A stretch of DNA of 64,000 nucleotides from Microplitis mediator (lineage: Eukaryota > Arthropoda > Insecta > Hymenoptera > Braconidae): assembly GCF_029852145.1 (NCBI RefSeq), contig NC_079978.1, positions 15,055,153 through 15,119,152 on the forward strand, given 5' to 3'. Below, in pieces: positions 38,590 to 51,811 of the stretch. The notes under the pieces were generated by a model. That model had not been told where the DNA came from. It saw only the letters and a program-made list of their open reading frames with translations, and did no database searches. Positions within the stretch are counted from its first letter, which is position 1; each line of letters starts with the position of its first letter. Both the position numbers and the translations under genes were made by a program.

Positions 38590-39760
38590 TGTAATTGTTC
38601 CATCTTTACTCAATATTTCAGCTAAATACGACCCTGTAAAACAAATGTTGAGTTCTTGTTCTGTTGACTCTGAATAATCTATCAAACAGTCTGTAGTTAT
38701 CGTTGTAAATGGAACTTTTTGTCTTTCTCAATGATTGGTATTTACTTCTGAAGCCAAAGTATTATCTTGACTATTTTCAGAATTCATCGCAGCAATAATT
38801 TTTTCAGAAAGATCAAAATCAGAATCAAGTCTTGTACGAAATTCATTGTGTAGAAAACAAGCAATCTAACAAAATGCACTGTTTTGAGAGGGTGATTTAC
38901 TGTCTGATTTGTGACCGAAAGAGCTTACCCTTTTGTTTGATATCACCCTGCACTGCTTCAACTACCCAACGAACGTTGGTATCATAATGGAATTGATTTG
39001 ACTTTTCTGTGGTATGTTAATTCCGTTTTTCTTTAAAAATCAACAATAACATTAACGATTTAAACCATAATTCTTCCGAATATTATAATACATCACGATA
39101 TCCTCAATCTACTACAACAATATCATATATTTTTTTAGTAATTTAATTAGACTATTAGAATCATTCAAGACAATTCTCAAGATTTCAGCATCGTTCATAT
39201 TGGCCCAAGCGTGTTTATAACGAAACCATTTGTGGTGCATATCGTAAATAGTTTGCACAAAGGCACTTGTTTTACCAGAATATGATTTTCTCTGGTATTC
39301 ATTATTTTTACTTTTCTGATGACGAATATATGCTCTATCACTAATAAATATCAATAGGTCATCTTTTAATTGATATCTTTAGCACTGTTTGATGCATTGG
39401 TAATCAACGTTTCTCTTCTGTCGGCATCGATTTTAAAATACAGAAGCAAAACATCTTTTTAAAATGAGGTTATCACTTCATTACAACAGTCCGATACCAT
39501 TTGTTTACGAGCCAAACTAACAACGGAAGATATCGTTGCATTAGAATTTCCGGTTCTTAGTTTAGATAAAAAAAATGACAAGAGCTTGAGTAACATTACG
39601 ATTTATGAAATTTTTCATTGGCATTTACATTTCATGGAGTTTTATGAGTTTTTCTCATGTAAGACCCGTCAATACCTACAGTTGTCTTTCTGAAAACGAG
39701 TGATCTCTTACTTTTGCAACAACTTCTTTAAAGGTTCAATTTCCGAGCTCTGTAAATCTT
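38590..39760 (-). pseudogene. Transposase remnant (THAP/Harbinger-like DDE)
   Basis: With frameshifts and stops ignored, the minus strand reads a DDE-type transposase in order. An HTH-like segment (KLRTGNSNATISSVVSLAR near 39560-39510) comes first. An 80-codon open piece (39354-39112: FISDRAYIRHQKSKNN, YQRKSYSGK, NMNDAEIL) corresponds to the catalytic D, the QR..YS motif and the DAE box. NVRWVVEAVQGDIKQKGKLF (near 38980-38920) is the conserved W-V-x-E region with the last acid. This wording matches the nuclease family found downstream of THAP domains in ISL2EU/Harbinger-related elements. It cannot be translated as a whole. It lies centrally between the long inverted arms of the host element. 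Confidence 0.7.
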
Positions 39761-40886
39761 GTTGGAAGCACCGAATATATATTCAGTCTATATAGATAGC
39801 CTATAACTTTACAGTTTTAGTTTTATTATACTAACGTAGTAATAAGATGTCACGACCAGTGACTTTCTTCAATACTGCTGTTTATAGCTAACGACGTGAT
39901 TGTACTTGAAGCGAGTGAAACGCCTCCACACGTTGTGGCAACGCATTACTTTTTGTCACTCATGTGGTATCAAGTATTGAGTACGATAGACAACTTAAGA
40001 TCCTTTTACTTCTTGAGAATTGAACTTTCATATCAGGTTTCGCAGAAAATATGGTATCTTACAGGTGGACTTAGAAGCGAACATGACAATCCCGAAAACG
40101 CCATTTGCTTTAAGGTTATAGAAACAAATACGGCTCGTAGCAGTGACTAGAAATCCCAGCAGATAGCATTGTCAAAAATTAGCTAATCTAGTGATAATTT
40201 GAGAAAATATTGAAGAACAAATCATAGAAATTAAAATAAATAATTTAGGAATATAATCAACTTTTTTTTACTAGTACATAACTAAATAATACCCAATAGT
40301 CTTTCAACAATCATTTTGCGGTAAGAAATTGATTCACTGTTCGTCAAAAAGTTGTTAAATGATTTGAAAATATATTTAAGTACTTTATTTCTTAATTAAT
40401 TCAATGTTTTTGTAGTAGGACTTGTATTTTCAACAAAAAAAAAAAAATTTAATATCAAATTCTCTCCCAGCAAAAAAAGTCATAGTTTGTTGAGAAGCAC
40501 AAATATAGAGAAAAAATAAGTTTTTGATTTTTTTTTTCTTACATTATTGCACCATTCCAAAAAAATTGGAAAAATTCCTCAGCAAAGAAGAGTATCAAAG
40601 ACATTTTTTGACTAAATTTGGTTAGTGACACTTTTTTAAAAAATGATTTCAATTTCATTTGTTTTCTGGAAAATCGGGGGTCTATCTTGGGATCCTGACA
40701 AATAGATTTTTTCTTGCCTTTAATTCGCAAGTATTGTGAAAAAAACCCTTTGCGATAATTTTTAATTTTACTATTAAAAAACAAAAAAAATCGAAAAATA
40801 GGTTTTTTCGTATATTTTGAAAGCGCGGAGGCGAATTTCCGATATATATCCGGCTTGACCCTTTTACTGAATTTTCATCATAATTA

Positions 40887-41175
40887 CCCTGGCGGTTTTG
40901 AATCACCCTGGAAACACCCTGGGAGTGGAAAGACGGTGGAATCACGGTGGATCCAGGGTGATTACACGGTGGGTTTGTCCCATTTTACCACGGTGTATTC
41001 ACGGTGATTACGCGGTGTACGTGGAATCATGGTGGGTACACCGTGTAACCACCGTGGAATCAGGGTGGTTACACGGTGTACCCACCCTGATTCCACGGTG
41101 ATAAAATGAAAAAAAGCCCACCGTGTAACCACCGTGTTTTCCGGGTATTTCCAGGGTGATTCAAAACCGCCAGGG
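40887..41175. mobile_element. CCC...GGG motif-array element (CACGGTG type)
   Basis: Perfect termini CCCTGGCGGTTTTGAATCAC and its complement, TA on both sides (40885-40886; 41176-41177). Inside, CACGGTG/CACCGTG and GGGTGATTACACGG-like words recur about fifteen times in both orientations over 289 bp, giving a GC-rich island in AT-rich DNA. Confidence 0.85.
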
Positions 41176-41219
41176 TAACTTCGAAAATCGTAAAATTTTT
41201 TAACAGAGTCCCAGATAGC

Positions 41220-41638
41220 AAAATGACGTCTTGATGAGTTCTGAATGAGTTCTTATTTATGATTTAGACGGCTCATCAAAATTTTAAAGAAGTCTTCAAG
41301 AAGTTCTCAAGATGTCGAATGAGCCACCTAGCGAACTCAGTAAGACATCTTTAAAAAGAGTTCTCAAAGAGTTCTTTTTTTTTGACTTCGCAAATAAGAC
41401 TTCAGTATGAACTTACCGTGACGTCTTAAGGAGCTCCTAATTTAGACTTCATAAAGAAGTTAAAAAAAAGAATACATTCAGACGTCATAAAACTGACGTC
41501 TTATTTATGGAGTCTTCAAGAAATCTTAATTGAGATTTCTTAAAAATGACACCTTTAAGAAGCCATTATAAGACTTCCTGAGGACGCCTTAAAAAATACG
41601 TCGTAAAGCAGTCATTCCGACTTGAATGCTGTCTAGGG
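41220..41638. mobile_element. CCC...GGG motif-array element (AAGACTTC type)
   Basis: Termini CCCAGATAGCA and TGCTGTCTAGGG (two mismatches). The interior repeats GACGTCTTA, AGAAGTCTTCAAG and GAGTTCT with their complements. The flanking dinucleotides differ (GT left, TA right), so no target duplication is visible. Only 44 bp separate it from the previous element. Confidence 0.7.
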
Positions 41639-41753
41639 TACTTTAAAATATGAAAATTAACAAAATTAGATCTATTTTCACTTTTGTACTTTTTTTCTTC
41701 TATCAGTACTATTAGTTAATAATTTAAAACTGAAATATATGATAAAGTCAATA

Positions 41754-42265
41754 CAGTAGACGCTCAATAAAGTTACACTTTCGGGGGTAGTGTAACTTTC
41801 CAAAACGGACCTTGAGAAGGGTGGCAATCGATTTTGTAACCAATAGCGAGCGATAATCTGCATTCACTAACACACCTAAATAAAACTTGTCTATGTGTTT
41901 ATTTCCGCGAAATTTGAAAATATATGGAAAAATAGCAAAGAAGGAAACAATGAATTATAATATATTTGTTGTCATAACAATCATATGATATGCCTAATTA
42001 TTACCAATAATTAATAAAATCAAGTAATATCGACGTTTTACAGTTTTATCACATTTTAGTTTTTAATAAAGGTTAGGCTATGTTTTTATTGACTAACCAT
42101 GTCAGACTTCTAGCTTACCGACTGTCATACATTTACCACTATAATTATAAAAATGACCACCCATCACCAATTTCCCCTTAATTCCTTCAGGAAAACAAAA
42201 TAGAGTGGGAGACTCATTTATGGGATGGTAACTTTTGATGACGTAACTGTATTGAGCGTCTACTA
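41754..42265. mobile_element. pogo/Tigger-like MITE, 512 bp
   Basis: Termini CAGTAGACGCTCAATA at 41754 and TATTGAGCGTCTACTA at 42265, flanked by TA (41752-41753; 42266-42267). CAGTAGA... ends with TA targets are typical of pogo/Tigger elements. No transposase. Confidence 0.85.
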
Positions 42266-42497
42266 TACTTGCTTTTATAAAGATATTCAAATAATATCTA
42301 TATGAAATTAAAATTTCAAATGGTTAAAGTAAAACTTCTACAGCTGATCATATACGCTGAGGTCTTATAGGTTCCTTGTGACCATTGGAATTTATGCTAA
42401 AAGTATGACACTTGTGTATTAAACTTTGATAGATAAGCAGTTATATCTTGTAATAAATAATAATAATGTTACATGTTTATATATATAAACATAAATT

Positions 42498-43922
42498 AGC
42501 GTGCTTTGTATGGAACGAACATTTTTTTTTAAGTGACACAAGAAAATTTTTTTGTTTATGTTGGAAAAAAAATCCCCTGACAATTTCAGCTGTTAATTTT
42601 AATTTTAAGTACTTCGTCTGGAGCATCAAAGTTTTCTCATTTAAAAAGCATGTAAATAAATTTTTTTTTGTTCATATTACGGTAGCTCAGCTTCATTTCA
42701 TCGTATTGCATTATATATAAGCATGATATATCGAGTGTTAGATGCTCTTCCAAAGTGTCAATGATGACTTTACCGTAGCTCAAGCGATTTCACTTGTGTC
42801 TGCTCCTATAGTCATTTTTTCACAGTTATTAACCTTTTTTCATCAATATTAAAAAAGATTTTGAAGTAATGAAGAAATCCTATAGGACACAGTTTTAGGT
42901 AATTAAATTCCCTACAAACTATGTCCGATAGATTTTTCGCTCCAGTGCGTTGATTAAGAGAAACATCAAGTTGACTATTTTTACGATATAAAAATCAACA
43001 AATTCCAAGTTTTATAAACCTTAAGTTCAATTTTAGGCCTGGATAATATAGGAAACCGGGGCCCAGCAGTTTCTTTCTAAAAATAATTCTTTTTTACGGC
43101 TTATGAGCTCTAGGCGTAAATTGTTTTCGGATGTTTAAGCGCAGTTTACAATGGTTCCAATGGAAATAAAACTTATTCTGGAGCAGGATACACCTTTCCT
43201 CTTTCGCTGCCCTTCAAAATTGAAAAATAATCTATTTTGTGTTGAAATATATTAATTTGTTTTTTAGTCGCTGTACATTTTTGACGTCAATATTATCGAT
43301 AAATCAATGATGAGATATTGCTATTTTCAATAAAAAATAATTTCTCCGTGTGAATAAGAGAATTTTTGTTTTTATTTATTTTTTTAAACACATATTTAAT
43401 TCTAGGAACAGTATCATTTAATAATACATTTACATTGTATAAACTTTTGTTGAGAATACCAATATATCATTATTGATTTATTGAAAATATGAGGGTAAAA
43501 TAATGTATAGCAGCTGAAAGCACATTAATTAATATTAACAGAAAATACTATTTTTTTAATTTTTAAGGGCAAGGGTAAAGAGAAGGGGTATCGTGCTCCA
43601 GGAAAAATTTGATTTCCATTGAAATCATTGTGAGTTGCTTCAAAACATATCCAAACTAAATTACAATAATTTATGTCTAGAGCTCAAAAGCCACAATAAT
43701 CAATTATTTTCATAAAGAAATGTAGCTGAGCTACCGTAATTTGAATTAACAAAAATTTTATTTATGTGCTTTTAAAATGTGAAAACTGTAAAATTCGAAA
43801 GGAAGTACTTAAAATTAAAATTAAGAGCTGATATTTTTTTCCAACAGAAACAACAGAATTTTCTTGTGTCAGCCAAAAAAAAAAAAAATGTTCATTTCAA
43901 ACGAAGCACTTTAATATATTTC
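42498..43922. mobile_element. Foldback element, 1.4 kb
   Basis: The left arm (AGCGTGCTTTGTATGGAACG, then GTGACACAAGAAAATT, later TACGGTAGCTCAGCT) and right arm (AGCTGAGCTACCGTAAT, AATTTTCTTGTGTCAGCC, CGAAGCACTTTA) are inverted over about 250 bp each, with weaker pairing inwards. No target duplication fixed and no coding sequence seen. Confidence 0.75.
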
Positions 43923-45148
43923 TTAGGGTGGTCGGTATTAAGGACATTTTTGAATTTTTGTCGTTTAACCCTGAAAAACTTTTCCAGATTACTGAAAAAA
44001 CAATCTAGAATCTGGTTGACTCGGCAAGCCAGCCCTCAAACTTCCTGCTGTTATCGAGCTCAAGGAGTTTGAAAATATTATTGTCAATACATATTTGAGC
44101 TCCTTGACCTCAACAATATTTTTAAATTCTTTTGTATGTTCGAGCTTTTCGAGCTCGAATTGAAAGTTAAGTTTTGCTTACGATTATGCTTAATAAATTT
44201 AACGCTTTTGAACAGAAATCAATAGAAATGATCACGATGAAGAATATCATAAGCTTCGAATCGAACCAAAGCCGTAATATGTGAAACATTGGGGAAAAAC
44301 GTCACAAAACGGTGATCTTTCAAAATTTTTTTTGATGACATTATTAAGTAACCATTTGATTGCAACAAATCATGAAACAATCATCAAGAACTATAAAAAC
44401 AAAGAGCTGGTATGTTTTAGAGTATGTGATGAATTACATCATACGTTATCCGGTAAAAATGAAAATTGTTTTTTAAGGTTGAAGGTGGGATTGGTCCCAA
44501 TTTTTTAGCCTCTAACGCTAAAAAGTGTTTTAGATCAATCAGTTTTGCAATTTTTTGGTGGCAATCGAAATTGGCTATCGATTTCTAGAGCTTATTAGAT
44601 TTAAAAATGAATCAATTTACTAGTATCGAAAAAAAAAAAAAAAAAACAATTGTTTTGTATTCTTTCGTCGACAATATTTCTCGAATGGATTATCCAATTG
44701 AGACGTTCTTGGCGGTAATCCCTTATAGAAAAAAGCGATAGGCCGAAGCTTGGCCGAGGCTTGGTGAAAGATTTATTAACTCTGGGGGAAGCTTGAAATC
44801 CAAACTTGGCCCAAGTCTGTCTAAGCATCGAAATGATAACACCGAGCCAAGCTTAAGTGACAGTATTGTGCCTAGACTGCATCTTAGTACTGGCCCAATA
44901 TCTAGTACCAGTATTGTGCCAAGATTGCATCTAAATATTATCTTAATATTGAGAGCCAGTATTGTGTCAAGACTGTAGCTAAATAAGCACTTACACTTAT
45001 TAAAAATAAATAAAAAGAGAAAAATATTAGTAGACATGTGCGTGATAGTAACATATGGAAATAAATTTATACAATAGAGAAATCGGGAAGATCGATTAAA
45101 CTAATTTTTTGTTGCATTTGCTGGGTCTCTAACCTGGTCCTTCATGGT

Positions 45149-46225
45149 GGTGTGACGCTTTTTGGGACCATGACAATTCATCCCCGACGATTCATCCCGG
45201 ACAGCCCATCCCCTGACAACTCATCCCCGACAATTCATCCCCGCGACAGTTCATACTTTGATAACTCATCCCCGACAACTTATTACTTAATTCTGATATT
45301 CTTAATAGAAATCGAGATATTTTTAATAAACTTTAATAAAAAAAAAAAAAAAAAAAAAAAAACAAAAACGAAATTTAATAAAAAAAACACACAAAATTCG
45401 TGAAAAAAGGGCGCTATGTTTTACACCTTTTTATGTGTGTGGCTATATTTCTACAGTTACACACGTACACAAAATATATGAAATAGCATCCACGGATATT
45501 ATGTTTTTTTTTGGTGATTTTATTTTATTTTTTCGTTTATTTAATTAATTATTTGCGTTTATCTTAATTTTATTATAATTTATATTGTCTTGGGTATAAA
45601 ATGACAGTAGAACCTCTATAACTCGAACTCCAAGGGACAGGCAAAAAAAATCGAGTTATAGAGTTTTCGAGGTGTAGAAGATTCCGAGTTAGGCAGCAGG
45701 AGCTGTCGAAATTGATGTGTATTGCAGTGAATCCTAACTACGTCTAAAGGTATGATAATTTTACAATCGCCAACAGAAAACCTGACGTCAGCTATAAATT
45801 TAATTACTATTTCGTAGAACTGGTAATCCTAATAAGATATTTACATACGGTAATAATTTTAAATTCGAGATAAAGAGGTCCACGTGTATGTATTCGAGTT
45901 ATGGAGGGTAAAAATGTACAGAAATAGCTTATAGAGACTCACTAATTATTTCGACTTATAGAAGGTAAAAATTTCGAGCAACGGAGGTTTTGGGTCTTGG
46001 AGGGAAGGGGATGAAACATTTCTTCGAGTTTAGGAGGTTTTCGACTTATCGATGTTCGACTCACAGAGTTTCTACTGTATATTATTAGGAGTCATTGTCG
46101 TGGAGATCAGTCCTCGCGGGGATAAATTGTCGGGGATGAATTATCAAAGGTTGAATTGTCGCGGAGATGAATTGTCAGGAATAAGTTGTCGGGGATGGAT
46201 CGTCCTGGTCCCAAAACGCAGTGGA
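45149..46225. mobile_element. FB-like element with short tandem repeats in its arms
   Basis: Flanked by the 10-bp duplication CCTTCATGGT (45139-45148; 46226-46235). The left arm has TTTTTGGGACCATGAC, then about seven units like ATTCATCCCCGACA. The right arm has about six inverted units (GGGGATGAATTGTC) and ends GGTCCCAAAACG. Arms of tandem subrepeats and a 9-10 bp duplication recall FB/Galileo or MULE-type elements; that link is inference. A pogo-like MITE lies near the centre. Confidence 0.8.
45605..46077. mobile_element. pogo/Tigger-like MITE, 473 bp
   Basis: Termini CAGTAGAACCTCTATAACTC and the complement ending GTTTCTACTG, with TA after the right end (46078-46079) and GA, probably mutated, before the left. 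Inner CGAGTTATAGAG / CTCTATAACTCG words recur. Not the same family as 41754-42265. No transposase. Confidence 0.75.
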
Positions 46226-46614
46226 CCTTCATGGTTGCTAGGCAAGTGTCGCATCCCATAGGCTGTTACGCTATACATAGAAGCCAGAGGTTTTTAGGCA
46301 CCATTTGTTATTTAGACTGCTAAACCAGGGATTTTTACTTGAGTATTTGCTGAATCTTGCCCCAAGACTGGCAAACCAAAGCTTGCCACTTGAGCGTTGG
46401 TCGGATCTCGGACCAACCTTTGGAGGCTGAGCCTGGGTAGCCCAGTATTATGCCAAGACCGGCCCCGTTGTCAATATTTTTTTTCCTACAAGGGATCGAA
46501 AGCTTTCATCGAACTCTAGATTCGTTAAATGCTGCAAGAACCATGTAGATCGTTGATTTATGAAAACTATATCATCGGTTTACATCCACACATACACACA
46601 CACACACACACATA

Positions 46615-46890
46615 TGGATATTTATAAACATGTCAACCGTTACCATAGCAACGGTTTGTGTATCAATCGTTGCTATTTCAACCGTTGCCACAGCAACCAT
46701 TGACATAGCTCTTTCTCTAAATAAAAATATCACAAGTCCATGATTTAATTCAGTTTTATCCTGCAAATTATTAAAACAAAAATTTTAAAGGAACTAAAAC
46801 TTGAATGCAAGAGCCGATCTTCTGACAGAATTTTCGTTTTGACATATCTTATCATTTTCTGGTGGTGCCAAAAAAAAAAAACAAATAATT
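46615..46890. other. Short array of AACCGTTGCCATAGCAAC-like words
   Basis: 46635-46705 holds four to five partly palindromic copies of CAACCGTTRCCATAGCAAC in both orientations. It could be a seventh motif-array element, but termini were not found. The rest is AT-rich and featureless. Confidence 0.4.
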
Positions 46891-46893
46891 TTT

Positions 46894-47037
46894 AACTTCC
46901 CGCTAAGAAAATTGCAAATTTTCAAAAATATGGAAGTTATTGGTTTCGGTCCGAATTTCGAAAATCGAGTTTTCATCAGATGTCAACGTTTTGAGGTTCT
47001 AGGAAGCTCATCTGACTATTCTCTGATGGACGTCCAT

Positions 47038-47088
<51 letters not shown>

Positions 47089-47559
47089 CTTTTTTTTGTC
47101 CGACGATATCTTTGGAACGAATGAACCGATTTGAACATTCTTGGTGGCGACTGAAAGGGCTCACCAAAACTTAGAATTGAGTAGATTTTGGGGTAGATCA
47201 GTCACGTAGTTTACGAGTTATACGAAAAATAAAAATAAAATTTTTGTTTTGTTTTTTGTTGTTTGCGTATAACTTATAAGCCCCTTGCCCGATCTACCCC
47301 GAAATCGAATCAGTTTTAAGTCTTGTTGAGCTCTTTCGATTGCCGCCAAGAACGTTCAAATCGGTTCATTTGTTCCAAAGATATCATCGGACAAAAAATA
47401 TAATTTTTCAGTGAAGCACATTTTACTGGCTTAACAAATTTTTGAGCTCGAAGAGCTCAAAAATTCACAAGTCGTAATGTTTCCGAGCTCCCTGAGCTCG
47501 GAAACAGCGGAAAGTTTTGGGGCTGTCCCACAGGATCAGGCGGTTTTCAGATTTTTTTA
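46894..47559 (+). repeat. Short complete HINE-like repeat, 666 bp
   Basis: AACTTCCCGCTAAG, head, (GT)n at 47042-47086, one to two modules, GAGCTCGAAGAGCTC, a diverged AGCGGAAAGTT (47507-47517) and TCAGATTTTTTT. It has the fewest modules among full copies. Confidence 0.85.
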
Positions 47560-47590
47560 TTTCGACGCACCCTAATATATATATGTATAT

Positions 47591-48510
47591 TAGGGTGTTT
47601 CAAAAACAAAATTGTTTGTTTTTCTACGGCCCATGACATTAAAAGATAGTATCAGGCATAAAAAGAATCGATCCATAGCTTGAAATATCAATCCTGCTAA
47701 GAGCTCATCGGGTATTTGTTTTCCTATTTAAATTACATGTGACAAATTTTTGTTTTTGTTTTTAAAGAGCATAAATTTCGAAAGTTAAATATTTTTTTTC
47801 AAGAATTAAAATTCGTTTCTTTCTGTTTTTTCTTTAACTTAAAAATAAAAGTTCTGTTTTGGAAGTTAGCAAAATCACGACAATTGGCCTCCCCATTTCC
47901 TCCCATTGGCCTTTCATACTTAAAAGTTAATCAACAGTAGGATGATAAACAAATAAATTTAAGATATTAATATTTTAATAAAATATAAATATTTGAAAAT
48001 AAATCCTAAAAATTTCTATAATTTATCTTTAACAGTTGTTTTGAAATCTATTTTTTGCTTAAAAGTACTCAAATTTTCATTGTATAAGAAATTGTAGTTG
48101 AAATTAAAATTTTAAAAAATCGTTTAGGGGATTGATTTTTCATCGTGACTACTTTAGAAAAAAATGCATAGATTTAATATTTATGATCAAGTGGAAAATG
48201 GGGGGTCCACTTGACGCGATCTTGCTCGAATGACATTAGCATAAATGAAAAGTCCTAAATTTCTGTCATGAAGTTATATTACATTTTTATTGTCTTTTAT
48301 TTATTACAGTTTTAAACTTCATAACTTTTTTTCTGTTACTTATATGAAGAAAACACTCAGAATTTTTTTGTCGAGAATATAATTTCCTACCAGACAATGT
48401 ACTTTGATTTTCGTAAATGAATTTTTTTACATGCAATTCAAATGAGAAAATGAATATTTGTTGAGCTCAGTAGAATTGAGATTCCGAGCAACTCTTTCGG
48501 GAAGATTTTT
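47591..48510 (+). mobile_element. One-ended TAGGGTG (hAT-like) element, right end not found
   Basis: TAGGGTGTTTC begins at 47591, directly after ATGTATAT. Sixteen bases to the left another element ends CACCCTA (47568-47574). The body (to about 48500) has no open frame. Part near 48360-48420 resembles the inner arm of 54008-55097 (GAATATAATTTCCTACCAGACAATGT). The right terminus is not seen. Confidence 0.5.
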
Positions 48511-48511
48511 T

Positions 48512-48716
48512 AACTTCCCGCTAAGAAAATCGATCATTTTCGAAAAATTCGGGAAGTTATTGTTTTCACTCCGATTTTCAAAAATCGAGCTTTCATCAGA
48601 TGTCAACGTTTTGAGGTCCTAGGAAGCTATTCTGACTATTTTCAGAATGATGTCCGAGTGTATGTATGTATGTATGTATGTATGTATGTATGTATGTATG
48701 CATGTATGTATGGATG
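48512..48716 (+). repeat. HINE-like head only, with (TATG)n
   Basis: AACTTCCCGCTAAG, the conserved head, and a (GTAT)n microsatellite at 48660-48712. Everything downstream is absent. Confidence 0.8.
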
Positions 48717-48888
48717 TTATGAATTCCTGTAAATTCTCAGTTTTTTATCTGAATATTAACCTGACCCCTACGACGACGGAAGTTCTAAATGAGAAAACAC
48801 ATGTATCTTGTACAATTAAACTTTAAATTTTTATAACTTTGCTAATAATGGACAGAACTTTAAATTAGGCACAAATTTAGGAACTCAC

Positions 48889-49092
48889 ACTCTAAAAACA
48901 AGTGGGTTATAAGTGTATTATTCTAACACAAATTTAATGTGGTCCATTTTCAAGGCCATAAGTAGAGCTATAGTTTTTCGTAGTCAGTTAAATGACATTT
49001 CACGGTAAGTTAAATATCTATAGATTGCTTATGGTATTTTAATGTCATTTAGCGAATGTGTAAATTTTGACTACACACTTGGTTTTAGAGTA
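48889..49092. mobile_element. Small MITE (ACTCTAAAAACAAGTG ends)
   Basis: The terminal ACTCTAAAAACAAGTG at 48889 is inverted as CACTTGGTTTTAGAGT ending at 49092; about 204 bp in all. Superfamily unknown. Confidence 0.65.
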
Positions 49093-49568
49093 TGAATTTT
49101 ATCATAATTTTAAAGTATGAATTTTATTTATTATTAAGTTTTAAAAGTGCCTGGTTACCATGAATACAATATGATGAGTATAAGCTTATCAAAATAGTTC
49201 TTATAACTATATGTAATTGTACAACTCATTGATATTCGTCATGTTGTTTACAACTGACATCGATCTCCATTTTAGTATCGATATCTTGAAACACATGAAT
49301 AGAAATAATCGATTTTTAAAGTTTAAATAATCGTTTTTATTTTAGAATAACTATACATATTAAAGTAAAAAAAAATATTCTACATTAAAATAATTTATGT
49401 TAAAAAAAAAGGAATAATATGTGATAAACTGACACAACAATTTAATAAAAATTATTATTAAATTTCTTATTGGAACTTAATTTGAAAACATTAATTAAAT
49501 AAACTGATCAGTGCTCTTAATCCATTAGAATACAGATAGGATTAAATTGAGATTAAAATCATTTTTAT

Positions 49569-50371
49569 TTTCTCCTCGCTAAGAAAATTGAAAATTTTCA
49601 GAAATTCGGAAAATTATTGGTATCGGTCCGATTTTCGAAAATCGAATTTCTAACAGATCTTGACGTTTTGAGCTTCTAGGGAATTATTCTGACAAATTTC
49701 AAGATGATGTCCGAGTGTATGTGTGTGTATTTGTGTGTACGTACGCATGTATGTAAATATTTTGTAACTTTTGAACGGGTGAACCGATTTTGATCTCCAA
49801 GGTGGCATTCGACGCAGCTTGTTAATATCTGAAAGATGTGAAAAATTGAAATTGATCGGTAGAGCTCGTTCAGAGATATTCCAAAAATAATATTTTTTCA
49901 AAAATGTTTTTTTTTTATCACTTCTAATGAGCTCAAAGGATTGATTTCCAAATCTAATAAGCTCTGAAACTTTATAAACCGCTTCGAATGCCACCTCGAC
50001 CATCAAAATCGGTTCATTTGTTCAACATAAACCGTTGTCGAAAGAATTAAAAAAAATTTTTTCTTTGTATTTTTGAAATTTCTCAAAAACAATTAGAATA
50101 ATCAATTCTAAAATCTGCTCAGCTTCAGAACGCAATAAAACACATCGATTGCCACCTCAACCGTCTCAATCAATCAATTCGTTTGAGATATATTGTTGGA
50201 GAAAAAAATGGTGAAAAACGTTTTTTTTTCGAAAAGAACGGCATACGAAAGTATTTTCAAGCTCGAAGAGCTCGAAAATGTATTCGCAACAATTTTTTCG
50301 AGCTCAAGAAGCTTGAAAACAGCAAGAGATTTTAGGGCTGGCCCGCAGGGTCAATCGATAGACTGATTTTT
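49569..50371 (+). repeat. HINE-like repeat, degenerate 5' end
   Basis: Diverged start (CTCCTCGCTAAGAAAATTG), head, short mixed GTGT/GTAC microsatellite (49715-49755), several modules, GAGCTC pairs, a degenerate AACAGCAAGAGATTT in place of AACAGCGGGAAGTT, and GGGCTGGCCC. Directly abuts the next copy. Confidence 0.8.

Positions 50372-51811
<1,440 letters not shown>

Larger units (their letters stand above)
37170..40870. mobile_element. Long-TIR DNA transposon with dead THAP/Harbinger-like transposase
   Basis: The left arm (from about 37170, CCGGATATATATGG, later AAAAAGTGTCAC) and the right arm (GTGACACTTTTTTAAAAA at 40626; ATATATATCCGG at 40845) are diverged inverted repeats of several hundred bp. 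CTTTTTTGCTGGGAGA (37946) pairs with TCTCCCAGCAAAAAAAG (40464). Between them lies a minus-strand transposase remnant. A CCC...GGG element (37537-37922) has inserted in the left arm. Exact ends and target duplication are not resolved. Confidence 0.7.
44720..46494. mobile_element. CCC...GGG motif-array element (CTTGGCCC type), with nested insert
   Basis: Starts CCCTTATAGAAAAAA and ends TTTTCCTACAAGGG. AT is duplicated (44718-44719; 46495-46496), and the surrounding repeat proves a clean insertion into GGTAATCGAAAGC. The outer parts (44740-44960; 46320-46460) repeat CTTGGCC, GCCAAG and CCAGTATTGTGCCAAG words. An FB-like element (45149-46225) is inserted inside. Confidence 0.8.
43996..46614 (-). 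repeat. Inverted HINE-like repeat, split by a nested element
   Basis: The 3' end is on the left: CTGGTTGACTCGGC...CCAGCCC, then AACTTCCTGCTGTT (about 44040) and GAGCTC-type motifs. Internal modules run to GACGTTCTTGGCGGTAAT at 44719 and resume as ATCGAAAGC at 46495, reaching the (CA)n microsatellite at 46590-46612. The 5' head is missing. The gap is the element 44720-46494. Confidence 0.75.

Noticed and set aside
39896..40150. 84-residue plus-strand frame
   Set aside because: Lies within the long-TIR transposon upstream of the transposase remnant, on the opposite strand, with no family resemblance.
40898..41101. 67-residue open frame
   Set aside because: Lies wholly inside the CACGGTG motif-array element.
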